NCBI GenBank assembly: GCA_035297145.1
Contig: DATGZN010000085.1
Coordinates: 101,447-165,446, forward strand
From: QHXW01 sp035297145
GTDB lineage: Bacteria; Acidobacteriota; Terriglobia; Bryobacterales; Bryobacteraceae
Direction of reading: 5' to 3'
DNA length: 64,000 bases
The notes under the pieces were generated by a model. The model worked only from the letters and a program-made list of their open reading frames with translations, did not search any database and was not told where the DNA came from. Position numbers and translations under genes: made by a program. Of this stretch, positions 15,387-24,071 are shown piece by piece (positions within the stretch are counted from its first letter, which is position 1; each line of letters opens with the position of its first letter).

Positions 15387-18300
15387 CTAGAACGTGGCGC
15401 TTGCGGCGGGCGAGGCGCCGGTCGAGTCTTTCAACACGACACTCACGGACGCCACCGCGCTGATGTTGCCTTGCGTGGCGGTGAACGGCATCACGAGAAT
15501 AAACTGGCTGCCGAACTTGGCGGAAGTGGAGCTCTCAAACCACTGCTTGCCCACGGCGGTGAGATCGATGATGGCGCTGGTGGTCTGCAAAGTGGAGCCG
15601 GCCGCGGGAGTAAACGTGAGATCGGCTTCGGTCAACTCGCGTGGCGAGGAGAAGCCCGTTACTTCAACCTGGAAGCTATTGGAACTGGTCACGATTTTTA
15701 CGGCCGAAATGGTGGGCGCGGCGCGCGCGATGGTGATGGTCTGGGTGAGCCCGGTCGAGGGAAGCTGAGTGCCTCCGGCTTCCAGCGTGAAGGTCAGAGT
15801 GATGGTGCCCGAAACCGTGCCAGTCTGCAAGGCGATCTGCGGCACGGAGAAAACCGCGTTCTTCGTGTTAGCCGCGATCTTGAAATTCGCGGTGCGTCCG
15901 CCTGTGGAAAGTTGAATGGCGGGATCGTCGGCCGGCGCGACGGCGTCGGGAGCAAAGGTCAGCGTAGCCGTGCCGGTGATGTCGAGCGGGTAACCGGAGG
16001 TGAGCGCGACGCTGAAGTTGATCTGCTGGGCTGATGCCGCAGTCTCCGGCAGTCCAGAGACATTTAACTCCGGCGCCGGCGGGATGATCGAAATCGTGAA
16101 CACCTGGCTGGCTTTGGCGCCACTGCTGTCGGTCGCCTGCACCGTAAAGGTGAATGCGCCGGCCGTGGTGGGTGTGCCGCTGATGATGCCCCCGGCGCTC
16201 AGCGTTAGACCGGGTGCGATCGCACCGCTAGTGATCGTCCACGTACAGCATTGACTTCCGCCCGCGGCGGCGAGCTGGATAGCCGTATAGAGCTGGCCTG
16301 GAGTGCCGGGAGGTAGCGCCGCTGGGCTCGAGATGGTCAAGCCGGATCCGATATTCACAGAAAGTTGAAGCGACGCAGTAGCGCCGGTGTTGTCGGTGAC
16401 CTGGACGGTGAATTTGAAGGCGCCATTGGCGGTGGGAGTCCCGCTGAGCACACCGCCGGGACTCAATCCCAGCCCCGGGGGCAGCGTTCCCGCAGTGACG
16501 GCCCAGCGATATTGAGGCGTGCCGCCCGCCGCGTTCAGGGTTTCGGAGTAGGGGCTGCCGACGAATCCGGTGGGCAATTGCGGCGCGGTGGAAATCACCA
16601 GACCGGAGACGATGGTCAGGCTGAACTGCTGGCTGGCCTGGTGCGCCGAGCTGTCGGTGACGGTGACAGTAAATGAAAATGTGCCAGCGCCCACGGGTGT
16701 TCCGCTCAAGGCGCCGGTGGAGCTGTCGAGGGTGAAGCCGCCGGGTAGCGTTCCGGCGCTGGTGGTCCACTGATAAGGACCCGCGCCGCCGGCCACAGCG
16801 AATGTCAGAGAGTACAACACCCCGATGGAACCGTTGGGCAAGCCCGATGGAGTGGTAATGCTGAGGCTGGCGCTGATGGTGACAGAGAACAGCTTAGTGG
16901 CCGTAGCGGACGCGCTATCGGTCACCTGCACCGTGAAGTTGAAGGATCCGGAAGCTGCCGCCGTGCCCGCAATGGCGCCGGTTGATGGATCGAGCGTCAA
17001 ACCGCCGGGGAGCGCGCCTAGCGTGATGGACCAGTTGTAGGGAGCCGCGCCGCCTGCCGCGCCGAGCGTTTGGGAATATGTAGCGCCGATCGCGCCATTC
17101 GGCAGCACTGGGGCGGTGGTGATGGTTAGACCGGCCGCAACCGCGATGGAGAATTGCTTGGAGGCGGTATTCGAAGCGTTGTCGGTGACCTTGACCGTGA
17201 AGGCGAACGATCCCGAAGCAGTGGGTGTTCCGAAAATCGATCCGCTCTTGGCATCGAGAGCCAGGCCGCCAGGCAGGCCGCCGGCGGAGACGGCCCATGT
17301 GTATGGTGATGATCCTCCCGCAGCCGCGAGGGTCACTGTGTAACCGACGCCCACGGAATCGCTGGGCAGAACCGGCGCGGTGGTGATGGTGAGACCGGCG
17401 ACCACCGCAATACTGAACGCCTTGTTCACGCTGACGGAAGCGCTGTCGGTTACCTGCACCGTGAAGGTGAAGTTGCCCGCGCTCGAGGGCGTGCCGCCGA
17501 TGGCCCCCGATGATGGCGCGAGCGTCAGGCCCGCGGGCAGAGAGCCGGAAGTGATGCTCCAGGTGTACGGCGCGCTGCCGCCGACGACTACCACCGATTG
17601 CGAATAGCCGACGCCGACTGCTCCGCCGGGCAGAGTGGGCTGGGTGGTGATGGTGAGGGCGGAGACGATGGCGAGCGTGAAGCCCTTGGTGGTGGAAACC
17701 GAATTGTTGTCGGTGACCTGTACGGTAAAGCTGAAACTCCCGACGCTCGTGGGCGTGCCGGAAATCGTGCCGCTGGTGGGGCCGAGTGTCAGGCCGCCGG
17801 GCAGGGAACCGGCGCTCACCGTCCAGGCATAGGGAGCTGTGCCGCCAACCGCGGTGAGCGGTTGTGTGTAGGGCGTGCCGACGCCGCCCGAAGGAAGAGC
17901 GGGCTGCGTCGAAATGGCGAGCAGCGCGGCGATGCTGATCGAGAACGATTTGGATGCGGTGAGAGAAGTGCTGTCGGTGACGGTGACGGTGAAGCTGAAT
18001 GAGCCGCCAGTGGATGGTGTTCCACTGATGGCGCCATTATTGAAGCTGAGACCGCCCGGCAGTGCGCCGCCGGTGATGGTCCATGTATACGGCGACGTGC
18101 CTCCGATGGCGATCAGGGTTTGGGAATACGCGCCGCCAACAACGCCAGAGGGCAGCGTGGGCGCGTTCGTGATGTTCAGACCCGAGGCGACGATGAGGGT
18201 GAATTGTTTTGTCGCCGTGACGGAGTTGCTGTCAGTGACCTGCACGGTGAAAATGAATGTGCCGTTACCGGTGGGAGTGCCGGAAATATTACCCGAGTTG

Positions 18301-20399
18301 TCGAATGTAAGCCCGCCCGGCAACGCGCCGGTGGCGACTTGCCATGAGTAAGGGCTGGTGCCGCCCGCGGCCTGCAGGGTGAGGGTGTAGGCCTGGCCAA
18401 TGGTGCCATTGGGCAGCGAGGGAGCGGTGACGATGGTCAGGCCGGCGACGATCGTGATGGTGAACTGCTTTGTGCCGGTGACGCTTTTGGCGTCGGAGAC
18501 CTGGACGGTGAAAGTGGTAGTGCCACTTGCTGAGGGCGTACCGGAGATGGTAGCGGTGGTAGGGGTTGCGTTGAAGTTGAGGCCCGCAGGAGGGGCGCCA
18601 GTCGTGATCGACCACGTGTAGGGGGAAGTGCCGCCCGTGGCGGCGAGCGTCACAGTGCCGTACGATGTGCCGACGGTGCCGTTTGGCAACGTGGGTGCGG
18701 TGGTGATACCGGGCGGCGGCGCGATGGTGATCGAGAATTGTTGCGGCGACGATGAGACTTGCAGGGTGTCGGTCACGACTACGCCGAAATTGAACTGGCC
18801 AGCAGTGTTGGGTGTACCGCTGATCAACCCGGTGGTTGTGTTCAGATTTAGTCCAGGGGGCAACGTATTGGGGTTGGCCAGCGACCAGGTCAGCGATCCG
18901 GTGCCACCTGATGCAGTCAACGGTTGTGAATAGGCGATGGATACTTCGCCGGCTGGCAGAGAGGCAGGACTGATGGTCGGAGCGGCATTGATATTACCTG
19001 TATAGTTCTGGGTTGCCGCACTGCTGAGGCTGTCGGTGACTTTGACTGTAAAGTTGTACGCGCCTGCGGTAGCGGGACCGGAGAGTGTTGCGGTCATGCT
19101 GGGTGAGGGCGCAGGTGTCAGCGTGACACCCGCTGGCAATGTGCCCGTCGACGACCATGCGTAAGGTCCGGTGCCTCCGGTTACCGTCAGCGTCTGGCTG
19201 AAAGAACCCGCATCGGCCGCCGGAAGCGACGTCGGGCTGATACTTGGAGCCGGATTGATCGTAATGCTGAAGGATTGCGTGCCCGAGCCACCTGCCGTGT
19301 CCTTTGCTTGCGCGGTGAAGTTAAAGGTTCCTGAAGCGGTCGGCGTGCCGGTGATCTGACCGGTACTCGGATTAATCGAAATGCCAGGTGGTGCGCCACC
19401 TGATAGCGACCAGGTGTACCCTCCGGACGCGCCACCCGTCGCTGTCAGTGTTTGGGCGGGATACGGGGTATTGATGTCTCCGCTCGGCAGGGTTGCGGAG
19501 GCGATAGTTGGGGCGGCGTTAACGGTCAGGGTCAATGGGGCGCTTGTCGCGCTCGTGCTGGCTGAATCCGTGGCTTTAAAGACGAGACCGGAAACCGTCG
19601 TGGCACTCGCCGAAAGGCTGCCTGTAATAGCTCCAGTAGACGGATTCAGCACCAAGTTAGGCGGTAGTGGTGGCGTGACAGACCATGTGTATGGCGGTGC
19701 CCCGCCTGTTGCAGCCAAGGTTGTACCGACGTAGGGAGCCGTGGCTTCGCCGGCTGGCAAGGATGTGGTTGCGACGACTAACGGTGGCGCTGTGATCTGA
19801 ACAGTGAAATTCTGAGTCGATGTTCCAGTTGCAGCGTCCGTGATCGTGACACTGAAGTTGAAATTGCCAGCTTGGGTGGGGGTTCCACCGACTGAGCCAG
19901 TTGCACCGCCCGTAAATGTCAGGCCTGGAGCCGGCGGTGGTGCGCTGGCAAGCGCAAGCGTATACGGCGAGGTTCCGCCTGTTCCGCTGAGGGCTTGAGG
20001 CCCATAGGGCACGCCGACCGTTCCGCTAGGCAAGGTTGTCGGTGTGATGCTGGGTCCGGCAATCACATTGATCGTGAACGGGCCAGCACCATTGGTTCCA
20101 TTTGAGTCCGTGGCCGTCACCGAGAACGTGATCGGAGTCGCGCTTATTGGAGTTCCAATGAGGACGCCGTTCGACGTTAGCAAAATTCCGTTCTGCGGGA
20201 GGGCGCTAGAGGCGAATGTGAACGGGCCGCCCGCAACCGTATCGGACGCAAGGAACCCCTGTCCTGCTGGGTACGCGACGCCGACCTCGCCAGGCGGCAG
20301 CGAAGGGGGTGTAATGGTGATGATCTGTCCCTTGGCCACGCCCGCGCACACGACCATCGCGATGACGGCACATCCCCACTGGATTGAGATTCGCTTCAT
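15387..20399 (-). CDS. Giant secreted protein with 16 putative Ig-like repeats
   Basis: 1670 residues with a clear signal peptide (MKRISIQWGCAVIAMVVCAG, cleavage after AKGQ near residue 25). Sixteen tandem He_PIG-type modules of about 80-90 residues follow, each of the form LPxGxVGxxYxxxLxAxGGxxPYxWxxxxGxLPxGLxLxxxxGxIxGTPxxxGxFxFTVxVTDS. The last about 240 residues are a different beta-rich region that starts after a PPAPELNVSG linker. There is no visible membrane anchor or sorting motif. Such repeats are usually structural stalks or adhesive modules at the surface. Repeat 16 has an unusual vicinal cysteine pair (SQCCTW). It is followed 8 bp upstream in the genome order by the small Ig-like gene at 20408, and the two probably share a transcript. 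Confidence 0.88.
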   Translation of the reverse strand: MKRISIQWGCAVIAMVVCAGVAKGQIITITPPSLPPGEVGVAYPAGQGFLASDTVAGGPFTFASSALPQNGILLTSNGVLIGTPISATPITFSVTATDSNGTNGAGPFTINVIAGPSITPTTLPSGTVGVPYGPQALSGTGGTSPYTLALASAPPPAPGLTFTGGATGSVGGTPTQAGNFNFSVTITDAATGTSTQNFTVQITAPPLVVATTSLPAGEATAPYVGTTLAATGGAPPYTWSVTPPLPPNLVLNPSTGAITGSLSASATTVSGLVFKATDSASTSATSAPLTLTVNAAPTIASATLPSGDINTPYPAQTLTATGGASGGYTWSLSGGAPPGISINPSTGQITGTPTASGTFNFTAQAKDTAGGSGTQSFSITINPAPSISPTSLPAADAGSFSQTLTVTGGTGPYAWSSTGTLPAGVTLTPAPSPSMTATLSGPATAGAYNFTVKVTDSLSSAATQNYTGNINAAPTISPASLPAGEVSIAYSQPLTASGGTGSLTWSLANPNTLPPGLNLNTTTGLISGTPNTAGQFNFGVVVTDTLQVSSSPQQFSITIAPPPGITTAPTLPNGTVGTSYGTVTLAATGGTSPYTWSITTGAPPAGLNFNATPTTATISGTPSASGTTTFTVQVSDAKSVTGTKQFTITIVAGLTIVTAPSLPNGTIGQAYTLTLQAAGGTSPYSWQVATGALPGGLTFDNSGNISGTPTGNGTFIFTVQVTDSNSVTATKQFTLIVASGLNITNAPTLPSGVVGGAYSQTLIAIGGTSPYTWTITGGALPGGLSFNNGAISGTPSTGGSFSFTVTVTDSTSLTASKSFSISIAALLAISTQPALPSGGVGTPYTQPLTAVGGTAPYAWTVSAGSLPGGLTLGPTSGTISGTPTSVGSFSFTVQVTDNNSVSTTKGFTLAIVSALTITTQPTLPGGAVGVGYSQSVVVVGGSAPYTWSITSGSLPAGLTLAPSSGAIGGTPSSAGNFTFTVQVTDSASVSVNKAFSIAVVAGLTITTAPVLPSDSVGVGYTVTLAAAGGSSPYTWAVSAGGLPGGLALDAKSGSIFGTPTASGSFAFTVKVTDNASNTASKQFSIAVAAGLTITTAPVLPNGAIGATYSQTLGAAGGAAPYNWSITLGALPGGLTLDPSTGAIAGTAAASGSFNFTVQVTDSASATATKLFSVTISASLSITTPSGLPNGSIGVLYSLTFAVAGGAGPYQWTTSAGTLPGGFTLDSSTGALSGTPVGAGTFSFTVTVTDSSAHQASQQFSLTIVSGLVISTAPQLPTGFVGSPYSETLNAAGGTPQYRWAVTAGTLPPGLGLSPGGVLSGTPTANGAFKFTVQVTDNTGATASLQLSVNIGSGLTISSPAALPPGTPGQLYTAIQLAAAGGSQCCTWTITSGAIAPGLTLSAGGIISGTPTTAGAFTFTVQATDSSGAKASQVFTISIIPPAPELNVSGLPETAASAQQINFSVALTSGYPLDITGTATLTFAPDAVAPADDPAIQLSTGGRTANFKIAANTKNAVFSVPQIALQTGTVSGTITLTFTLEAGGTQLPSTGLTQTITIARAAPTISAVKIVTSSNSFQVEVTGFSSPRELTEADLTFTPAAGSTLQTTSAIIDLTAVGKQWFESSTSAKFGSQFILVMPFTATQGNISAVASVSVVLKDSTGASPAASATF
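16070..20320 (-). repeat. Sixteen tandem Ig-like coding repeats
   Basis: Units of about 260 bp run from near 20320 to near 16070. They are clearly homologous but well diverged at the DNA level, so this is an old array maintained by selection and not a recent expansion. The middle units (7-14) are most alike and begin with I-T-T-x-P-x-LP; unit 5 is shortened at its start (LPAADAGSFSQ). Confidence 0.85.
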
Positions 20400-20407
20400 G
20401 TTTGGGG

Positions 20408-21181
20408 TTAGTGGGGCGGGTTGATGGACGGGGTGCCGGGCGCGAGCACGGTGGGTGGAGTGGTTACGCCTACTGCCACGCCTGTGCTGCTGGGCGAACC
20501 TTTATGTCCCAGTGCTGCGGCTGCACCGGCTGCGGCTGCACCGCCGGCGATGGCCAGAATCAGGAACATCTTTCCGTTGCCTTTTTTCGCCGCGGCGGGT
20601 TCGGCGTTGATCTGCGCGACGACGGCGCTCGCGGTCTGGCCGTGGTACGAAGCCGTCACGCGAATCTGAAAGCGGCCGGCGATATCGTTGGGCTTGAGGC
20701 CGTGGGCTACGGCTTGTCCTTTATCGTCGGTCTGGACGGTGAGAATTTTGGCATTGTCGTTGAAGCTGCCGCCGGGTCCCGAGTCAGGCAACTGAAAACT
20801 CACTGAAGCGCCGACCGCGGGCTCATTGTCCTCATGCTGCACTTGAACGACAGGTTCTTTGGCGCGGTGCTGCTGGATGTTGTTGATGGCGCCCTGGCCT
20901 TCCTGCACCACGATCTTGATAGCGTTGGTTTGCGCGTCGGCGGACGCGGCGAGCATGGAGAAAATCACGGCGGGAACGAGAATGATGTTGGTGGGGCGGA
21001 AGACCGCTCCCTTTGGTCGCGACTCGGCAAGCGGGCGCGGTTGAGCGAACAGTCGAGGTAGAGAGAGCAGGCGCGGTAGAGCAAGCGGGAGCGGGTGAGC
21101 AACAGGTCGCGGTAAAGAGAGCGGGCGTGACCGAGAGAGGTTCTCGTCCGGCGCATTAGGGGAGTGGCGCATGCAAGGCAA
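20408..21181 (-). CDS. Secreted Ig-like (invasin-type) protein with C-terminal membrane helix
   Basis: 257 residues from the ATG at 21181, but the start is uncertain. A good signal sequence (IILVPAVIFSMLAASADAQ) lies only at about residues 66-84, after a low-complexity Arg/Pro/Leu stretch encoded by degenerate purine-rich repeats (about 21040-21140). No ATG, GTG or TTG with a ribosome site stands directly before it. The mature part has one Ig-like fold of the Big_1 kind (SVSFQLPDSGPGGSF, then DDKGQAVAHGLKPNDIAG and FQIRVTASYHG). A C-terminal membrane helix (MFLILAIAGGAAAAGAAAAL) could anchor it. It precedes the giant repeat protein with an 8-bp gap. Confidence 0.72.
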   Translation of the reverse strand: MPCMRHSPNAPDENLSRSRPLSLPRPVAHPLPLALPRLLSLPRLFAQPRPLAESRPKGAVFRPTNIILVPAVIFSMLAASADAQTNAIKIVVQEGQGAINNIQQHRAKEPVVQVQHEDNEPAVGASVSFQLPDSGPGGSFNDNAKILTVQTDDKGQAVAHGLKPNDIAGRFQIRVTASYHGQTASAVVAQINAEPAAAKKGNGKMFLILAIAGGAAAAGAAAALGHKGSPSSTGVAVGVTTPPTVLAPGTPSINPPH

Positions 21182-21311
21182 TTTAAGAGCTTATAACAAA
21201 CACAGCGCAAGGGGGCGGGCGGAAGTACTGTACTAAAACGGACATTTTTACCCCGAAAATTGCGAACTGGTTTAGGACCCGCGATTTAGACTAAGCTAGG
21301 CAAAGCAGACC

Positions 21312-23129
21312 ATGGAACGAGCGCCCTCCAGCCTCGAGGGGGACCACCCTCCCCTCGAAGAACACTCGCGCGCTATTGACTGCCCGGTCTCGGTACTGCA
21401 GAACTTGCGGGCGTCGGTACTAGAACGATTTAACTCCACACCACACGGGGGCAGCGACCTTACAGGCGTTTTGTTCGGGACGCGCAATGGCGACGAGATT
21501 CGGATCACCGCGTTCTGTTTGGGCGTGACCAAGGGGGACCTCCAGCAATCCGAAGCTCTCACCGAAACACAGCGTGCGATCACTGCGGTGATTGCGGCCG
21601 CGCGGGATCAGAAAGAACTGGAGGGCCTGGAGCCGGTGGGGTGGTTCCGCGCGCATCCACGGTGCAATCTCAACCTGGAGGAGCGCGATCTGGAGATCGC
21701 GAACACTCTGTTTCCGCAACTCTGGCAGGTCGCGCTGATCATGCGTCCGGGCAATTCCGTGGCGTCGCGCGTGTGTTTTTATTTCCGGGACCGGGAAGGC
21801 CCGTGGACCGCGGAGTGCACGGTTCGCGAATTCACCGTACCGGCTGGAGAATTGGAGCCGATGCGGGAGGCCTTGGCCGAGCCTGCCGAGGACGAAAATC
21901 AGGCGCTGGCGCGGGTGGAGCTGACACCGCACATGAGCGCGCTGTTGGCGCCGCCGGAGAGGCGCAGGACGTCGCGGTTCCCGGCAATGGCGGTGATGGG
22001 ATTTGCCCTTGTGGTTTTGGCCGGCGGCATTTACTACTACGGGTTCCTGCGGCCGCAGCCGCTGGGGCTGAGTGTTCGCATGACCGACAGCGCCGCACAG
22101 ATACGAATCACGTGGGACAGGACGGCGGGGCCGGTGCGCAACGCGAGGGTGGGATATCTGGAGATCGGGGACGGCGGCCAGAGTGAGCGGGTGGATCTGG
22201 ATGCGGAGCAATTGCAGATCGGTTATGTAAACCATCAGCAGCATTCGAGCCAGGTAACGGTGCGGTTGGTGGTAATGGCCGATGGCGGCGCGCCCGCCGA
22301 AGAAGTCACCCAGTTTGTCGCCCCGGCTGGGCCGGCAAGTTCGGCGGGTTCGCCGCCTTCGACCCAGGTGGCGGAGGCGGAGCCGAATCGGGCACCCAGC
22401 GAGACCGCTGAAAGCTCTCCGGAGAAGACGCCCGAACTGGAGGTGCCGGTGCCGGTGGAGACGGGGCGGCCGGCGGAGGAGCGTCCGAAATTCCAGCCGC
22501 CGGTGGCCAAGCCCGCGGGAACGGTGCCGCTGGAGCAGCCACCCGCTCCCGAGGTGGGGGCTCCCATGCAAGTGGCGCGTAACGCGCCAACGTCCGTGGC
22601 GACGGTTCCGGTACTGCGCACCGAGCCTCCGCCGGAAAAGCCGGCGCCTCCGCCACAGCGTCCCGCGCCCGCGAGTTCCACTGCCGCCGCGCCGGCACCG
22701 GCGCAGGGCCCGGCGCGTGCGGTGGTGACGCCGCGCGTCCCGGCGGCGCCCAGCTCGGGTCGCGTGATCTGGATCGGACGCCTGCAAAAGAACCAGCCGG
22801 TGACCATCAACGGAAGGAATAGCTCGGCGGGAACGCTCATCGGAGAACTGCCCGCGCGCCCGTTCAAGTTCAGCATTTCGCCGGGGGATTTATCGAGCGA
22901 CGGGATTGTGCTGTACAGCGCGAACATGCAGTACGCCAACAGCGTGGTGGAGCCACCGGGCGCGCAGAACGGGTGGAACAAGACGGTCTACACGTGGAAT
23001 CCGAAATTCGCCAATGACATAGCGATCGATGAGGGGCCGGCGGCGCAAAACGGATGGAACCGCCTGGTGCTGCGCAGCAAGAATCCCAAGATTTCGGTGA
23101 TTGTGATCGACTGGACGGCGGTGAACTGA
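21312..23129 (+). CDS. Membrane protein with degenerate MPN/JAMM-like N-terminal domain
   Basis: 605 residues. The first about 190 residues resemble an MPN/JAB domain: GVLFGTRNGDEIRITAF, then PVGWFRAHPRCNLNLEERD, where the metalloprotease pattern HxHP...S..D appears as RAHP...E..D. The first zinc ligand and the Ser are thus replaced and the domain is probably not catalytic. One membrane helix (AVMGFALVVLAGGIYYYGF, about residues 225-243) is followed by a beta domain (about 245-330), a long Pro/Ala/Glu-rich linker (about 335-480) and a C-terminal beta region of about 120 residues. It is divergent from the Ig-like gene at 20408. The function is unknown. Confidence 0.75.
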   Translation: MERAPSSLEGDHPPLEEHSRAIDCPVSVLQNLRASVLERFNSTPHGGSDLTGVLFGTRNGDEIRITAFCLGVTKGDLQQSEALTETQRAITAVIAAARDQKELEGLEPVGWFRAHPRCNLNLEERDLEIANTLFPQLWQVALIMRPGNSVASRVCFYFRDREGPWTAECTVREFTVPAGELEPMREALAEPAEDENQALARVELTPHMSALLAPPERRRTSRFPAMAVMGFALVVLAGGIYYYGFLRPQPLGLSVRMTDSAAQIRITWDRTAGPVRNARVGYLEIGDGGQSERVDLDAEQLQIGYVNHQQHSSQVTVRLVVMADGGAPAEEVTQFVAPAGPASSAGSPPSTQVAEAEPNRAPSETAESSPEKTPELEVPVPVETGRPAEERPKFQPPVAKPAGTVPLEQPPAPEVGAPMQVARNAPTSVATVPVLRTEPPPEKPAPPPQRPAPASSTAAAPAPAQGPARAVVTPRVPAAPSSGRVIWIGRLQKNQPVTINGRNSSAGTLIGELPARPFKFSISPGDLSSDGIVLYSANMQYANSVVEPPGAQNGWNKTVYTWNPKFANDIAIDEGPAAQNGWNRLVLRSKNPKISVIVIDWTAVN

Positions 23130-23366
23130 GGCGATGGCTCACCACTCCACACCAAAAAAACGGCATCGGCGGGGAGCGAAATCGGAGCGCGGGGAATCTC
23201 GGAGGGCTGGTGAGGGCAATGCGGGTACAGGCAACGAAATTCCGTTGCGCGGCGAGCTCGCACGGAGATTGGTCAACGGAATTTCGAAGCCAATCCCCGA
23301 ATTGCAGAGAGGCACCAAAAAAAACGGCGCCGACGGGGAGCCGGCGCCAAGGGAGGTGCCTAGACC
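23130..23366. other. Intergenic region between convergent genes
   Basis: No gene is seen. Two related stretches, near 23148-23176 and 23312-23341, share CACC-A(7-8)-CGGC-x-TCGGC/CCGAC-GGGGAGC. The right one forms the full terminator hairpin described separately. The left one keeps the A-tract but has lost the complementary arm, so it looks like a broken second copy. Confidence 0.5.
23317..23348 (-). terminator. Rho-independent terminator of the outer-membrane protein gene
   Basis: On the minus strand: GGCGCCGGC-TCCCC-GTCGGCGCC-G-TTTTTTTT, a 9-bp stem with one G-T wobble, a 5-base loop and a run of eight T. It lies about 20 bp after the stop of the gene at 23367. It is one of the clearest intrinsic terminators in the window. 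Confidence 0.88.
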
Positions 23367-24011
23367 TTACTCGAAGATGTAGCTAATGCCGATCATGGGG
23401 ACGAAGTCGTTCAGCCAGCCGCCGATCCTGGTCGGGGGAACCGGGGTGATGACGTTTTGCGGGAATGGCGTGAGGTAGTCGCGGATTTCGGCGCGCAGCA
23501 GCAGGTGCTGGGAGAGCGCGACTTTGATTCCGCCGCCCACGCTGATCATGGGCTCGACCTGCTGGGTTTTGGTCAGCAGCGCAAAGTTTTCCAAATTCTG
23601 AAATGCCTGTTCGGAGCCCGTGCCGCGATACAGTTTCATGCCACCGCCCACAGCCAGGAAGGGCTGAATCTTGCCGGCGTGCCGGACGCGCGGATGCAAA
23701 ATCAGATCGTATCCGATGACATGCGACTGCCCGGCGAAGCTGGCAGTGGTTCCGGCGGACGAAAGCCTCAGATCGTTCATCTCGAAAGCGTAACGAAATT
23801 CGCCACCGAAGCGGCTGTTGCTGTTGTACCCGACCACCGCGCCAAAGGCGGCGCCGGGTCCGAAGCCGGCCGAAGCGGATCCCTGTGGATTGGTGGCGTC
23901 GACATTGCGGTAAAAGCCATAGCTGGCCATGCCGCCCACCTCCCACTCCTGTGCCGCGCTGATGCCCGCGAATAGCAGGGCCAGCGTGAATCCAAACGTA
24001 ACCTTTCGCAT
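23367..24011 (-). CDS. Outer-membrane beta-barrel protein
   Basis: 214 residues with a signal peptide (MRKVTFGFTLALLFAGISAAQ). Alternating hydrophobic strands follow, such as FGAVVGYNSNSRFGGEFRYAF and HVIGYDLILHPRV, with turn regions between them. The C terminus ends GISYIFE, near the aromatic-terminated last strand expected by the outer-membrane assembly machinery. The size suits an eight-stranded OmpA/OmpX-like barrel. It is monocistronic with its own terminator, downstream of the large beta-propeller gene on the same strand. Ligand and role are not visible. Confidence 0.82.
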   Translation of the reverse strand: MRKVTFGFTLALLFAGISAAQEWEVGGMASYGFYRNVDATNPQGSASAGFGPGAAFGAVVGYNSNSRFGGEFRYAFEMNDLRLSSAGTTASFAGQSHVIGYDLILHPRVRHAGKIQPFLAVGGGMKLYRGTGSEQAFQNLENFALLTKTQQVEPMISVGGGIKVALSQHLLLRAEIRDYLTPFPQNVITPVPPTRIGGWLNDFVPMIGISYIFE

Positions 24012-24071
24012 ATCTTCTCCCGTTTGAAACGCAATTTCTTCGCGATCGCCGCGGCGATGGGCGGCAACCTG

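Noticed and set aside
16070..20320. Regular DNA repeats that could suggest a CRISPR array
   Set aside because: The period is about 260 bp, the units are translated in one frame into Ig-like modules and there are no short identical repeats with unique spacers. No CRISPR array or cas gene was seen in the window.
20408..21181. A frame-shifted or split gene instead of a buried signal peptide
   Set aside because: The frame is continuous and no second frame upstream carries a better start, so I report only an uncertain start.
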